IMG/VR virus record: IMGVR_UViG_3300010354_000815
Coordinates: 1-21,447 of that record
Length of the DNA stretch: 21,447 nucleotides
Origin: a virus
Direction: 5' to 3' (one strand)
Shown here in pieces: positions 8,815-18,500 of the stretch; positions within the stretch are counted from its first letter, which is position 1; each line of letters begins with the position of its first letter. The notes under the pieces are model-generated. The model was not told the origin of the DNA. It saw only the letters and a program-made list of their open reading frames with translations, and did not search any database. The translations under genes and the position numbers were made by a program.

Positions 8815-10347
8815 TTAGAATTCGATAACAATTTTAATATCTTCAATCTGATCGCTTGCGCGAGAAATCGATCTCCTATTATCTATATAGATAACTTCGC
8901 CGCTGTTTCTTTGGATCTCTGGATAAGCATATCCAGATGTAAATTTCATTCCCAAATCATATTCGGTGTTGTTAATTGTCCTTGTGGAAGTTCCAGGAAC
9001 AGCAGGGAAATTGACATCTGGTTCTGCAGATGCACCTGAGGAGGAACCAGTAATAACATTACTACCGTCAAATAAATTTAAGGATCCAGTAATTTCTGGA
9101 TAAATTCCATCAATTCTATTTTGATAAAATTTCAATACTTTAGTCGTAGAATTCCAAGAAATAACTCTCCCCCTAGATGTAATAGATTGCCCACTTACAG
9201 TTCTAGTTTGAGTAATAATTTCATCTACAATAAAATTTCCTTGAAAAGTTGGTGAAAAAATTACCGCTTTTGTAGCACTAAGAGTTAAATCTGAAGATAA
9301 TTCTTGAGTATTGTATTTGTATGGATTTAAAAGTAATCCAATTCTGCGGTAATCATTATCAATTGGAAAGTCACCAGATCCTTCTGAGTAAGAAAGTTTG
9401 GCATTTACCATTACTCTATATCCACCCAATTCAAATGATGGATCAGAACCATGACCACTTTGAGGAGGAATAATTACATCAATAGTTCCGCCAGTTCCAG
9501 TTCCAATTCCATTGATAGAATCAACTATAATTTTTCCAAAAGTATACCCAGTTCCACCAGAAGTTACAGTTGCATTTACAATTTTACCACCGTCAATAAC
9601 TAATGATACTCTTCCACCAGTACCATCTCCTACAATTGCAACATTGTCATAGGTTCCATTGTTATAACCAGATCCAGAAGCAGTAATTACAACAGTATCA
9701 ATTTCACCTGCTACAGCATTACTTAAAACTGAGGTGTCTTCTAGAACTGGTATATATTCAGATGAGAAAAATTTTAAAACTTGAGCAACTGGAATTGTAT
9801 ACATGTATTTCCATCTATATCCGTCAGCTGTAGTTACAATAGATGTTGAAGTTCCAGTTGGTTCGATAGTTGATGGTTTTCCATTGGGATCTGATGGTGA
9901 TGTTCCATTATAAATGCACTTATAAACTTGATAAGTAGAATTTACAACATAGAAATCGGCATCGTATAAACGAGTAGATCCTGATGCGGCTGTTTTTGTA
10001 GGTGAATAATCATGACGATACATATCATAAATATAACCTAATCCACCAGTAGTTTTTTCTGGCGGAGTCCAGTCAATTCTACGAACTACTTGAATAGTAT
10101 CGTTTGACAAAATTCGTTTCAGAGAGATCATATCATCATATAAATCGCTGTACTCCTCAAAACTATCAATAGCTTGTGGAGGATTATTTTCATTATCCCA
10201 TGCTTGAGGTCTTCCAATAAAAATATATAAACGATCTCTATCAGATCCAGCAACTAAATCCGTTGCTTCTGGATCTGGACCTTCTAGTGACTTAATAAAT
10301 TTTGATGCCGAATAAATTCGGAATTGGTCTGTAAGAAGTGCTGACAT
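8815..10347 (-). CDS. 8: Baseplate wedge protein gp8 homologue (510 residues)
   Basis: In T4, gp8 is a dimeric wedge protein that binds gp7, gp10 and gp6 in the baseplate. The match here is collinear. Residues 40-53 (LYIFIGRPQAWDNE) fit T4 IFITFGRSEPWSS. Residues 161-187 (IEPTG...DGYRWKYMYTIP) fit TIEPGDGYVWEYLFEIP. YRRIGLLLNPY (333-343) fits FRQISIITNPL. The last 30 residues (NSGEVIYIDNRRSISRASDQ...) fit the T4 end. T4 gp8 has 334 residues; the extra length here includes a glycine-rich insert at about 215-300 (SGSGY, GDGTGG, GGTGY, VIIPPQSG) and a stretch with GSSSGASA near 434-441. The insert closely resembles a module in the giant upstream protein. The start has GGGA 7 nt upstream. A possible late promoter lies in the 45-nt gap before it. 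Confidence 0.9.
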   Translation of the reverse strand: MSALLTDQFRIYSASKFIKSLEGPDPEATDLVAGSDRDRLYIFIGRPQAWDNENNPPQAIDSFEEYSDLYDDMISLKRILSNDTIQVVRRIDWTPPEKTTGGLGYIYDMYRHDYSPTKTAASGSTRLYDADFYVVNSTYQVYKCIYNGTSPSDPNGKPSTIEPTGTSTSIVTTADGYRWKYMYTIPVAQVLKFFSSEYIPVLEDTSVLSNAVAGEIDTVVITASGSGYNNGTYDNVAIVGDGTGGRVSLVIDGGKIVNATVTSGGTGYTFGKIIVDSINGIGTGTGGTIDVIIPPQSGHGSDPSFELGGYRVMVNAKLSYSEGSGDFPIDNDYRRIGLLLNPYKYNTQELSSDLTLSATKAVIFSPTFQGNFIVDEIITQTRTVSGQSITSRGRVISWNSTTKVLKFYQNRIDGIYPEITGSLNLFDGSNVITGSSSGASAEPDVNFPAVPGTSTRTINNTEYDLGMKFTSGYAYPEIQRNSGEVIYIDNRRSISRASDQIEDIKIVIEF

Positions 10348-10382
10348 TAATTTATCCCAAAAGTTTATGATTCCCTATACTA

Positions 10383-10389
10383 TATTTAG
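10383..10389 (-). promoter_or_regulatory. Possible late promoter element upstream of gp8
   Basis: The minus strand reads ACTAAATATAG in the gap between the 700-residue gene and gp8. It shares the TAAATA core of the T4 late element but lacks the first TA of TATAAATA. It ends 36 nt before the gp8 ATG, leaving room for a leader with the GGGA ribosome site (10358-10355). It is listed because similar cores occupy the two other longer gaps. In AT-rich DNA a chance match is easy. Confidence 0.4.
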
Positions 10390-10392
10390 TTG

Positions 10393-12495
10393 TTAAAATT
10401 CATCATTTCTAATTCTAGTTAAGTAATCCACAGAAAGAATTCTCCATGATGCTCCATTAGATCCTGTTATTTTTTCACCACCCAAAATTGCTTGTGCAAT
10501 AGCACCAGTTCCAGATGCAGATGTAAAAGTTATTGAAGGTGGTGTTATATAACCATATCCTCCAACATTAACGGTAATCGAAGTTATTTGATCAGCAGTT
10601 AACTGTGAAGTTGCTGTACAATTAACTATTGATGATGGTATATTTACCGTGACTGGATCTGCATATCCATTTCCACTATTTAATATTCTGATATCTATTA
10701 TTGTGGAATCATACGAAAACTCATAAAGTATACCTTTTAAAGGATCTGCAGTATCATATGGCACTGGATCTTTAACTACTAAGGTATATGTGCTTGGATC
10801 CCAAGAAACTACCGTAGCTTCTATTAAAGATTCTACTCCAGTTATAGTTTCTCCAACAGTAAAATTTATACCATTATAATTATTTGGATTTCTCGTATCC
10901 ATTTTTATTTCTATAAATGCATTATGTTCAACTCCTTCGTTAAGATTTCCAGCATCGGTAATAGTTGCTATCTTAAACGGTGTGCCTGAATCTTTTATTT
11001 GATCCCCTGCTTCAAATAGGGTGGTATTTGTACCTCCAGTAGTTTCTTCAATGCCATATAGAGTAGATGCATTCCCAGAATCTAAATTAATTTGATTTTC
11101 ATATGAAGTACCAGTATTAATTAAGTCTGGATACCCATTTCCAGCGCCATCCAATTCATCATCATCTTCAAATGCCTGATCTACGAATACTGAAGGTGGT
11201 TGAGTCAATCGATAGATAATTGATCCTACAGAATCTATTACTACATGTGGTAATTCAAAAGCATCTGACGAATCTGCAATTCCACCATCAAATACAACTG
11301 CAGATTTTTCTCCTGGAGTTCCAGCATCAATAAAAGCCAATTCATCAATTCGGAATACTACAAACAACTCTCTTGTTTCTGGTATCCAATCATATACTAT
11401 TGCAATTTTACTTGTAGATGATTCTTCTGTTCTGATGACTCTATCACCAATATTAAATTCATATGCACTTACTTGAGTATTTGGATCATTTTGAGTTGCA
11501 TCCAATACAACTCTTTGGTCATATCTAAAATTTAATCCCCTAGTACACCCAGTCAACCTATTTGAATCTTTTCCTGTATATCTAATTAATTCCTTTTCTA
11601 AAAGGACAACACCACTTCCGCTGTAAGGATCTGTATTAGATATATAAATTGAAGTATCCGATCTTCCTATGTTTTTAGTTATACCAGATAATTGATATAC
11701 TTGTAAGTTGTATGACTGACGATTTCTTGCTTTTCTTTTTAATTTTGCCTTTCGTGTAAACACTACGGTTGGCGCACTCGTATATCCATATCCAGGATCA
11801 GTAACAATAATATCATCAATAGAACCCTGATTAATAACTGCTTTCCCTTTAGCTCCTACTCCACCACCTCCAACAAAAAGAACATATGGAGCATCAAGAT
11901 AAAATTGACCAGGATTGGAAATTGTAACATTATTAGAAATAATACCTTTAACATCAATTTCGGCTGCTCCTGTTGCTCCAGATCCACCACCGCCAGTTAT
12001 CGATAGAAATGGTGGTGTTTCATAATCTCTTCCACTATTTAAAATGGATAGACCTGTAACTGCTTTAGAAACTGCTTTAATTACTGCACCCCCGCCAACA
12101 GCACCTAAAACTGATGCATTAACATCATAAAAATGTTTATCGCCATTTTTGGTAACTTGTATATAATCAATTTCACCATTTTCTTTTAGAATTATTTTGG
12201 CCGCTGCTGGATCTGGTTGCTCTTCTCCAGATGGTACAACTGGAGTTAGTTGAACTCTTAATGGATTATATCCTTCTCCACTATCTAAAACCTTAACCGC
12301 AACAATTTTTCCATTATTGATTACTGGTTGTAAAACAGCTGCTCGTGTAGGAGTTCCTGCATTTCCAATACTTAAAAGTGGAGGATTGTCTGGATCATAT
12401 CCAGATCCCCCATCCACAACGATAACAGAATCAACTCCTAAATTATCATTAAAGATGGGTGAAATAGATGCTCCAGATCCAGGTACTATTGCCAT
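10393..12495 (-). CDS. GxGY-repeat virion structural protein (700 residues)
   Basis: No family name is certain. Seven beta-type repeats of the form I/V-x-x-x-G-x-G-Y-x-x-P-P-x-[VL]-x-[IF] are visible: SGYDPDNPPLLSI (31), GEGYNPL (73), GRDYETPPFLSI (155), GQFYLDAPYVLF (196), GYGYTSAPTVVF (235), GNGYADPVTVNI (608) and GYGYITPPSITF (646). Glycine-rich turns such as GGGGSGATG lie between some of them. A basic stretch RKAKLKRKARNR (249-260) separates the first repeat block from a middle domain with SIYISN...LLEKELIRYTGKD...CTRGLN (about 282-322). That segment recalls the EIMAYT...RG segment of the DUF4815 protein. There is no signal peptide. It sits immediately before gp8, in the region where T4 encodes gp7. 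An elongated accessory protein of the baseplate or its spikes is a reasonable inference. The start has AGG 8 nt upstream. Confidence 0.8.
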   Translation of the reverse strand: MAIVPGSGASISPIFNDNLGVDSVIVVDGGSGYDPDNPPLLSIGNAGTPTRAAVLQPVINNGKIVAVKVLDSGEGYNPLRVQLTPVVPSGEEQPDPAAAKIILKENGEIDYIQVTKNGDKHFYDVNASVLGAVGGGAVIKAVSKAVTGLSILNSGRDYETPPFLSITGGGGSGATGAAEIDVKGIISNNVTISNPGQFYLDAPYVLFVGGGGVGAKGKAVINQGSIDDIIVTDPGYGYTSAPTVVFTRKAKLKRKARNRQSYNLQVYQLSGITKNIGRSDTSIYISNTDPYSGSGVVLLEKELIRYTGKDSNRLTGCTRGLNFRYDQRVVLDATQNDPNTQVSAYEFNIGDRVIRTEESSTSKIAIVYDWIPETRELFVVFRIDELAFIDAGTPGEKSAVVFDGGIADSSDAFELPHVVIDSVGSIIYRLTQPPSVFVDQAFEDDDELDGAGNGYPDLINTGTSYENQINLDSGNASTLYGIEETTGGTNTTLFEAGDQIKDSGTPFKIATITDAGNLNEGVEHNAFIEIKMDTRNPNNYNGINFTVGETITGVESLIEATVVSWDPSTYTLVVKDPVPYDTADPLKGILYEFSYDSTIIDIRILNSGNGYADPVTVNIPSSIVNCTATSQLTADQITSITVNVGGYGYITPPSITFTSASGTGAIAQAILGGEKITGSNGASWRILSVDYLTRIRNDEF
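11758..12405 (-). repeat. Five GxGY beta repeats coding region in the 700-residue protein
   Basis: This stretch encodes five degenerate repeats, each centred on a G-x-[GDF]-Y motif, most followed by a proline and a short beta strand (residues 31-246). Spacing between repeats is irregular, about 38-82 residues, with glycine-rich linkers. The repeats are clear in protein but degenerate in DNA, so they look old rather than recently expanded. Confidence 0.7.
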
Positions 12496-12517
12496 TATTA
12501 TTACCTATTTACATTAG

Positions 12518-12525
12518 TATTTATT
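12518..12525 (-). promoter_or_regulatory. Possible late promoter element upstream of the 700-residue gene
   Basis: The minus strand reads AATAAATA, seven of eight bases of the T4 late element, overlapping the TAA stop of the giant gene. The ATG at 12495 is 22 nt further on, with AGG (12506-12504) between. A transcript starting some 6-8 nt after the element would have a leader of about 15 nt, just enough for the ribosome site. It is a plausible but weak call in AT-rich DNA. Confidence 0.4.
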
Positions 12526-15500
12526 ATGGTACAACGTTGCTTACAACTACAGTTGGATATGCGTATCCAGATCCTCTTTGTATAACGTCTATTCTACTAA
12601 CTCCAACCAAAGCTTTTGCTTGAGCATCAAATCCAGTAGAAGAATCAAATGATACTGTTGGTCTAGATATATAACCATCTCCAGAAGAAGTTAATTGTAA
12701 CTTACTAACTCTTCCAGTAACTAAATTTGCTAAAGCTTGAGCATTCCTACCCAAAACAGAACCAAGATAATCATAAGTAATTAATGAATTTGAAGACTCA
12801 ATAACAGCAACGGTTCTATTTTGATCCTCACCTTCTATTTCAAGTACATCACCAGATTCTATAGGAGGTATAATTTCTGCTGCAATAACATCAGCATCGG
12901 AACCAATGTAAGAGAAGGCAACAAAAGTAGATCCAGCTCTAGGAATTTCTGCAAAAATAATTCTAGAACCAACAAGTTGGAATGCGACTCCAGGTTCTTG
13001 AATAACACCGTTTAATGAAACTATAATATTATTTTCTGGTTTAATATTAGTTGATGATACTCCCGATGTAATTGTTAAGGAGTAGAATACTTCATTTAAT
13101 TTTAAATTGAAACTACTTCTTAGAGAATCAAATTCAAAACTTATATCATCCAACTGACGAAGTTTACCAACATATACAGCATGGAAAGATGATCCAATTT
13201 CAGGTGGTTCGACAAATTGGATTTTATCACTAAACGCAGTATAAGATGGTCCAGGAGGTTGTAAAATTCCATTAACAAATACTAATAAGTGACCATCAGA
13301 ATCAGGGAAGAATTGATCTCCATTATTAGTTGTAAGATCAAAAGTATCCTGAACTCCATTAAATCCAACAAAGGATCTACTAACGGTTCCTGTTATTTCA
13401 ACTACATTTGATATAACCGCTCTATAATTATTTGATGCAATAACTTGAGCGTATGTATTTAACAATCCTGTAACATCAGTCAAATAAACTCTGTATCCAG
13501 TTCCATAAGAAGTAATTTTACTAACAGTAGCATAAGAATTTGATGGAGTAGTTGTTATAGTAGTAATAGTTGCTAGTCCACTAGGATATTGTTCACCACT
13601 ACCATAATAAGCTACACTATCTCCAATAATAAAAATATCATCGTCTAAAATATTACCAATATAAATGTAAGCAGTAGATCCACCAGGAAGAATTTCATAA
13701 TCAATAATAGTTGCATATTTTCCTTGAGAAATATTATCAATTATATTTGTTATTTGAGATCCAACAGGAAACTCCAGTAAATCTTCATCCAAGTTAACTG
13801 TCAAACGATATGTATTAGTTGTGTGGATTATATCACCGATACCAAGAGATTCTGATTGCGAATCTTGTAAAATATCAATATAGTGTGAACTTATACTAGA
13901 ATATACTATTCTAGTATTGATAAATTCGCCCTGAGTAGATTCTGTTTCAATAACTAATCTCGAACCTGTGTTTGAAAGAATTGGAGAAATATTATAATCA
14001 TAATTTAAACAAGTTAGAGATGATGACGAATACAATCCCTTAATATAGGAATTGGCATTGAAAGAACCAATAACATTTTTTAACTGAACTCTATTGACTA
14101 TTGATGTAATTTCTGCAGTGAAATTGGAAGTATTCAATAATGTATCTCCAATTGCAAATGGACCTTGACCAACTAAAACATCAATATAACTTTCAAATTC
14201 TCCATTTTCAATAGAAACAATAGTGCATGTTCTTGATGGTTGTCCTTGAATGGTTAATATTTGATTTTTTTGGAAGGTTTCTGCTTCTTCATCATATTCA
14301 ATAGTAAATCTGAGATATATATCTTTTACTGTTGCACGATTAAATATTATTGATTCTATCTCAGCATTTCTTCCTGAGGTAAATCCATAAACATAATCAC
14401 CAACAGAAATTTTTCCTGTAACTGGACTTATTGACGTTCTAGTTGGATATGTTTTTGTTGGAACAGTAATAGAATTTGAACTAATGATTGCATTATTTTC
14501 AATATAATCAGCATTGTTTAGAGTTCCTAGCAATATAGCCATTCTATTATCAATAAAAGTTTGCATTGTAGTTAAGTTGGAACCAGTTATAGATATGTTT
14601 ATATCTGTATATGCGTATTGACCAGAAGCAGTAGCAGGAGAAGTTAAAGTCTCTGCTATTGCTTGTTTCATTAACGCATTAACTTGATTGTATGCATATA
14701 TGCTTTGAACCAACTCACCTTGTAGTGACAATACAGTACCAGTAGCAGCATCGATGTATGCTAATGTTGCATTTACAATACCAGAATTTCCATTTGTCAA
14801 TAAATCATATACAAGTGCATCAACAATATAACCAATATCTCTTAAACATTTTGCATTTCCTCCAGGAACAGTAAACGATGGATAATTATTCAAAGTTCTC
14901 TGTAAAGATTCATACTTAATATATTCTTTATTGAATAATAATAGTTTAGCTGTATTTCTTTGTAATGTGCTGCCTGGTTGCAAAATACCAATTGCGACAT
15001 CAAATAACGTATCAATAGTGGACTTGATATTTGCACAACCACCACCATAAGTTCCATCATCAATACTGATAGATAAATCAGTATACTTAGTTGCAGTTGC
15101 TCCGTATTGAGTTGTATATGTTGTTGATGGACCAGTTATCCAGTTATTGATAGCAAGTTGACATAACTCGTTAACTTTTTCAAAAGCTACTATAGTTGGT
15201 AATAATTCATTTTTAACATACTGAATGTTTCCATTTCCAATATAATATTCCATAGCGGATACAATATTGGAATTTCCACCAGTGATTAAATCTGATATGA
15301 TGGATGGGATAATATAATCCACAATGTCTCTTTCGCAGACATCTGCAGATCCTCCTGGATACGTAAAAGCATTGTAGATTATACCGTTTAATGTATATCT
15401 AAAATAAGATTCGATGTATCCAGTTGCTTCTTGAGCGATGTAGTTTCTATTAAACCAGAGTAAGTCTCCAGCATCTCTATAGACTTGACCAGCTGGAGCA

Positions 15501-18500
15501 ATTATATCATTAATACTATTCCATAAAGTATCAATTGCAGATTTGACATTCGCGCATCCACCTCCATCAACAATTACTTCTAATGGTGGAACTGGAACTT
15601 TATCTGTATACGTTGGAGAGGAACTTAAAGTTCCATCAACAGCAGATTGACATAATAAACTCATTTGAGTATGGGCATATAGACTTTGTAATGCCTGTAA
15701 TTTAATAAAGTTCAATCCCCCATTTGCATCAATATAGAATTTTGCTGCTGTAATAGTATTATAATTACCTCCATTTTCTAGATCTTCAGCAACGGCATTC
15801 AATAATAATGATAAATCTAACTTACAACGATTTGTACCATCAGATCCATTAGAAGTATCTCCAGGAATTTCTAAATCTGGATAACGATTTTTTAATCTTC
15901 CCGCTACTTCATCTACAATATAAGAAGAATTTAATCTTAATAAATTTGCAGCATCTCTAAATCTATGTCTGGTATCAGAATCAAATTGACCAGTAATAAT
16001 ATTATTAGTTGTTGTATTAATTTGATTTACGGTAAAAGAAGTTTCGATATAATTGGATGCCTTTGCAGTAACCCCAGAACCATTGGATATAGTTTCTTCT
16101 AAAGTATATGTTCCAACTTGTTGACCAAGATATAATATTTTTAATGCATAATTGATACCAATTATAGTTGCACTTGCTCCAGAAGTAGATCCTGTAACAG
16201 TGTTTCCTACTTGGAAATTACCTCCTGAAATAGTATGATAAGATAATTTTTTAGATGATACTTCTTCTCCTAAAGAAAAATCTCCAGTTTCGTTAATATA
16301 ATCAACACTGATATTTTGGATTAAATCTTTACTTTGAACGTTTGATGTGAGACCACCATCATCAATTATATTTGTATTACCATGGATTAATAATTTTGTA
16401 TAGGTATCATTTGAAAATGGAAGTTGTGCTGGAGTAAATGCGGTTGAGTATCTTGTGAAATTTGATACTCTGATCTCATCAAGATAACCATTATATTGAT
16501 ATTGATTAGTATAAGTATCATCATACCCAATCATTAAACCAGTAGCATTTGCGGATGCTGATGACGTACCAGTATGAACCAAACTACCATTTACAAATGA
16601 TCTGATAGTAGTTCCACTTCTAGTCCAAGCAACGTGAGCCCACTGACCAACCTGTACAGTAGTTCCAGATGATTGTTCGTTAATTGTTACACCATCAAAA
16701 GAAGTTAGATATAATGTACTTCCAACTTTACGAAGTCCCCAATAAAAATTAGGTCCACCAGTCAAAGAGAAGATCATTGAATATGTACCAGATGGTAATG
16801 ATGGAACATATATCCATGTTTCTAAAGTATAATTACCAAAATCAAAATCCGAAGCATCTGTAATAGTTAAATAATCTCCAGATCCATCTAAATAAATTGA
16901 TCCATTACCAAATTTAGATTGCGTTGAAGAGGAAGACGCATTTCCAGAAACCGTAATGGTTTTGGGTGTTCTTTGATTATAATCAAAATCTAAAACGATA
17001 TTTGTTACATCTTCAAATGGAACAAAATTAGATTCTACTTTAATATCAGAATCTTCTAAATCTGTAACTTCAATCAAAGATTTGCTTAGATCATCTACTA
17101 TTGCATTTGGATTTTGTGGATTTACGATTCTATTAAATAAAAGACCGAAGAAAGAACTTGGATCGCTAATCGAAATTGAAGAAACGAAAGTTCCAGTTTC
17201 TGGATCTTGATATGGAGATATTCCTGTAATTTTAGCAACAATTCCAGATTTAGCAGAAACTATAAAATTATTTAATTGCAATTCTAATAATCCTGATGGA
17301 CTATCATAAGTTCCAGAAGACTTACTAATTACTATACTATTAGTAACTGTATTTAACTCACTATTTAAGTTTATTTCTTCAACAATAGCAGTTTTTCCAT
17401 TTAAGTTAGTAATCCTTTCCTTAAATTCAAAAACATTATCATTTTGAATATCGTCCTTAGAAACTAAAGTACAGTTCAATCCTGTAGCAGTAGAAATTAT
17501 AGTTTCTCCATTGGAAAACGTTCCAGAAATATTAAAAATCGTTATTGTTGAAGTTGTAGATGATACAACTGTAGCTGTAGCGTTTGATGTTAATCCTCTA
17601 ATTGAATTTCCTAGTTCTGGTAAAATACCAGACACATTGTTGATAGTTAAAATGTATGTGTTTTCAAAAGTTAATGCTATCTCAGCATAACTAATTTTTG
17701 TAGGAGCTAAAGGAGCTTCAAAGAATACAATACTACCTTGCTGAACAACAAAAGAAGTACCTGGAGATTGTGCGACACCATTAATAACAATCATGAATTG
17801 ACTTGTATTTGCAATTACAACATTACCGTCAATTGTCAAGGGGAAAGTTTTTCTGACACCATCAAATAAGGGGGAAATATCATCTAATTTTTGAACAACT
17901 GAAGTTAAAATTTCCTCCGAAGAAGTCAAACGCTTGGATCTGAAAAGAACTTGAGTATTGTCAAAATCTTGATAAACTGGTTCCACCAATGCAAAATTAT
18001 CAATATCAGCGACAACAGAACTTTCTATCAAATTGACACTCTTAGTCAATTCAAAATCTGTTTTATCTGTCAATCCTTTACCACCCTCAGAAATATCAAT
18101 TTCTCCAAATACTTTAAATCCAGCTGGATGAGTTGTATCAATTAAAGTATTTCTCCACTCTTCAATTGGAACGGGAGATTTAACATTATAAGAGTATGCT
18201 TGATATAAATAGGAATCTTGAATTTTTTGTACAATTTCACTTGGTTTGCCAATATCATCTAAAAACTTACCTACTGTATTGGTAATAGAGTTAACTTCTA
18301 AAACACCCTTGGCAATATTAATTTGAGTTATTGTACCACTTGCCTTTGACACGACTCCACTAATTTGCTGACCAACCTCAAAAATACCATTAACTGATGT
18401 AATTTTTAGAAGTCTTGGTCCAACCTGCCATCCATCATTGGTGGAAACATATCCAGAAGCAGTTGCGGTTTCTAGTGCCTCACCTTGGAATACAAATTCT

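Noticed and set aside
18204-18211. Exact TATAAATA on the plus strand
   Set aside because: It lies deep inside the giant coding region and points rightward, where no plus-strand gene follows. A chance match in AT-rich DNA.
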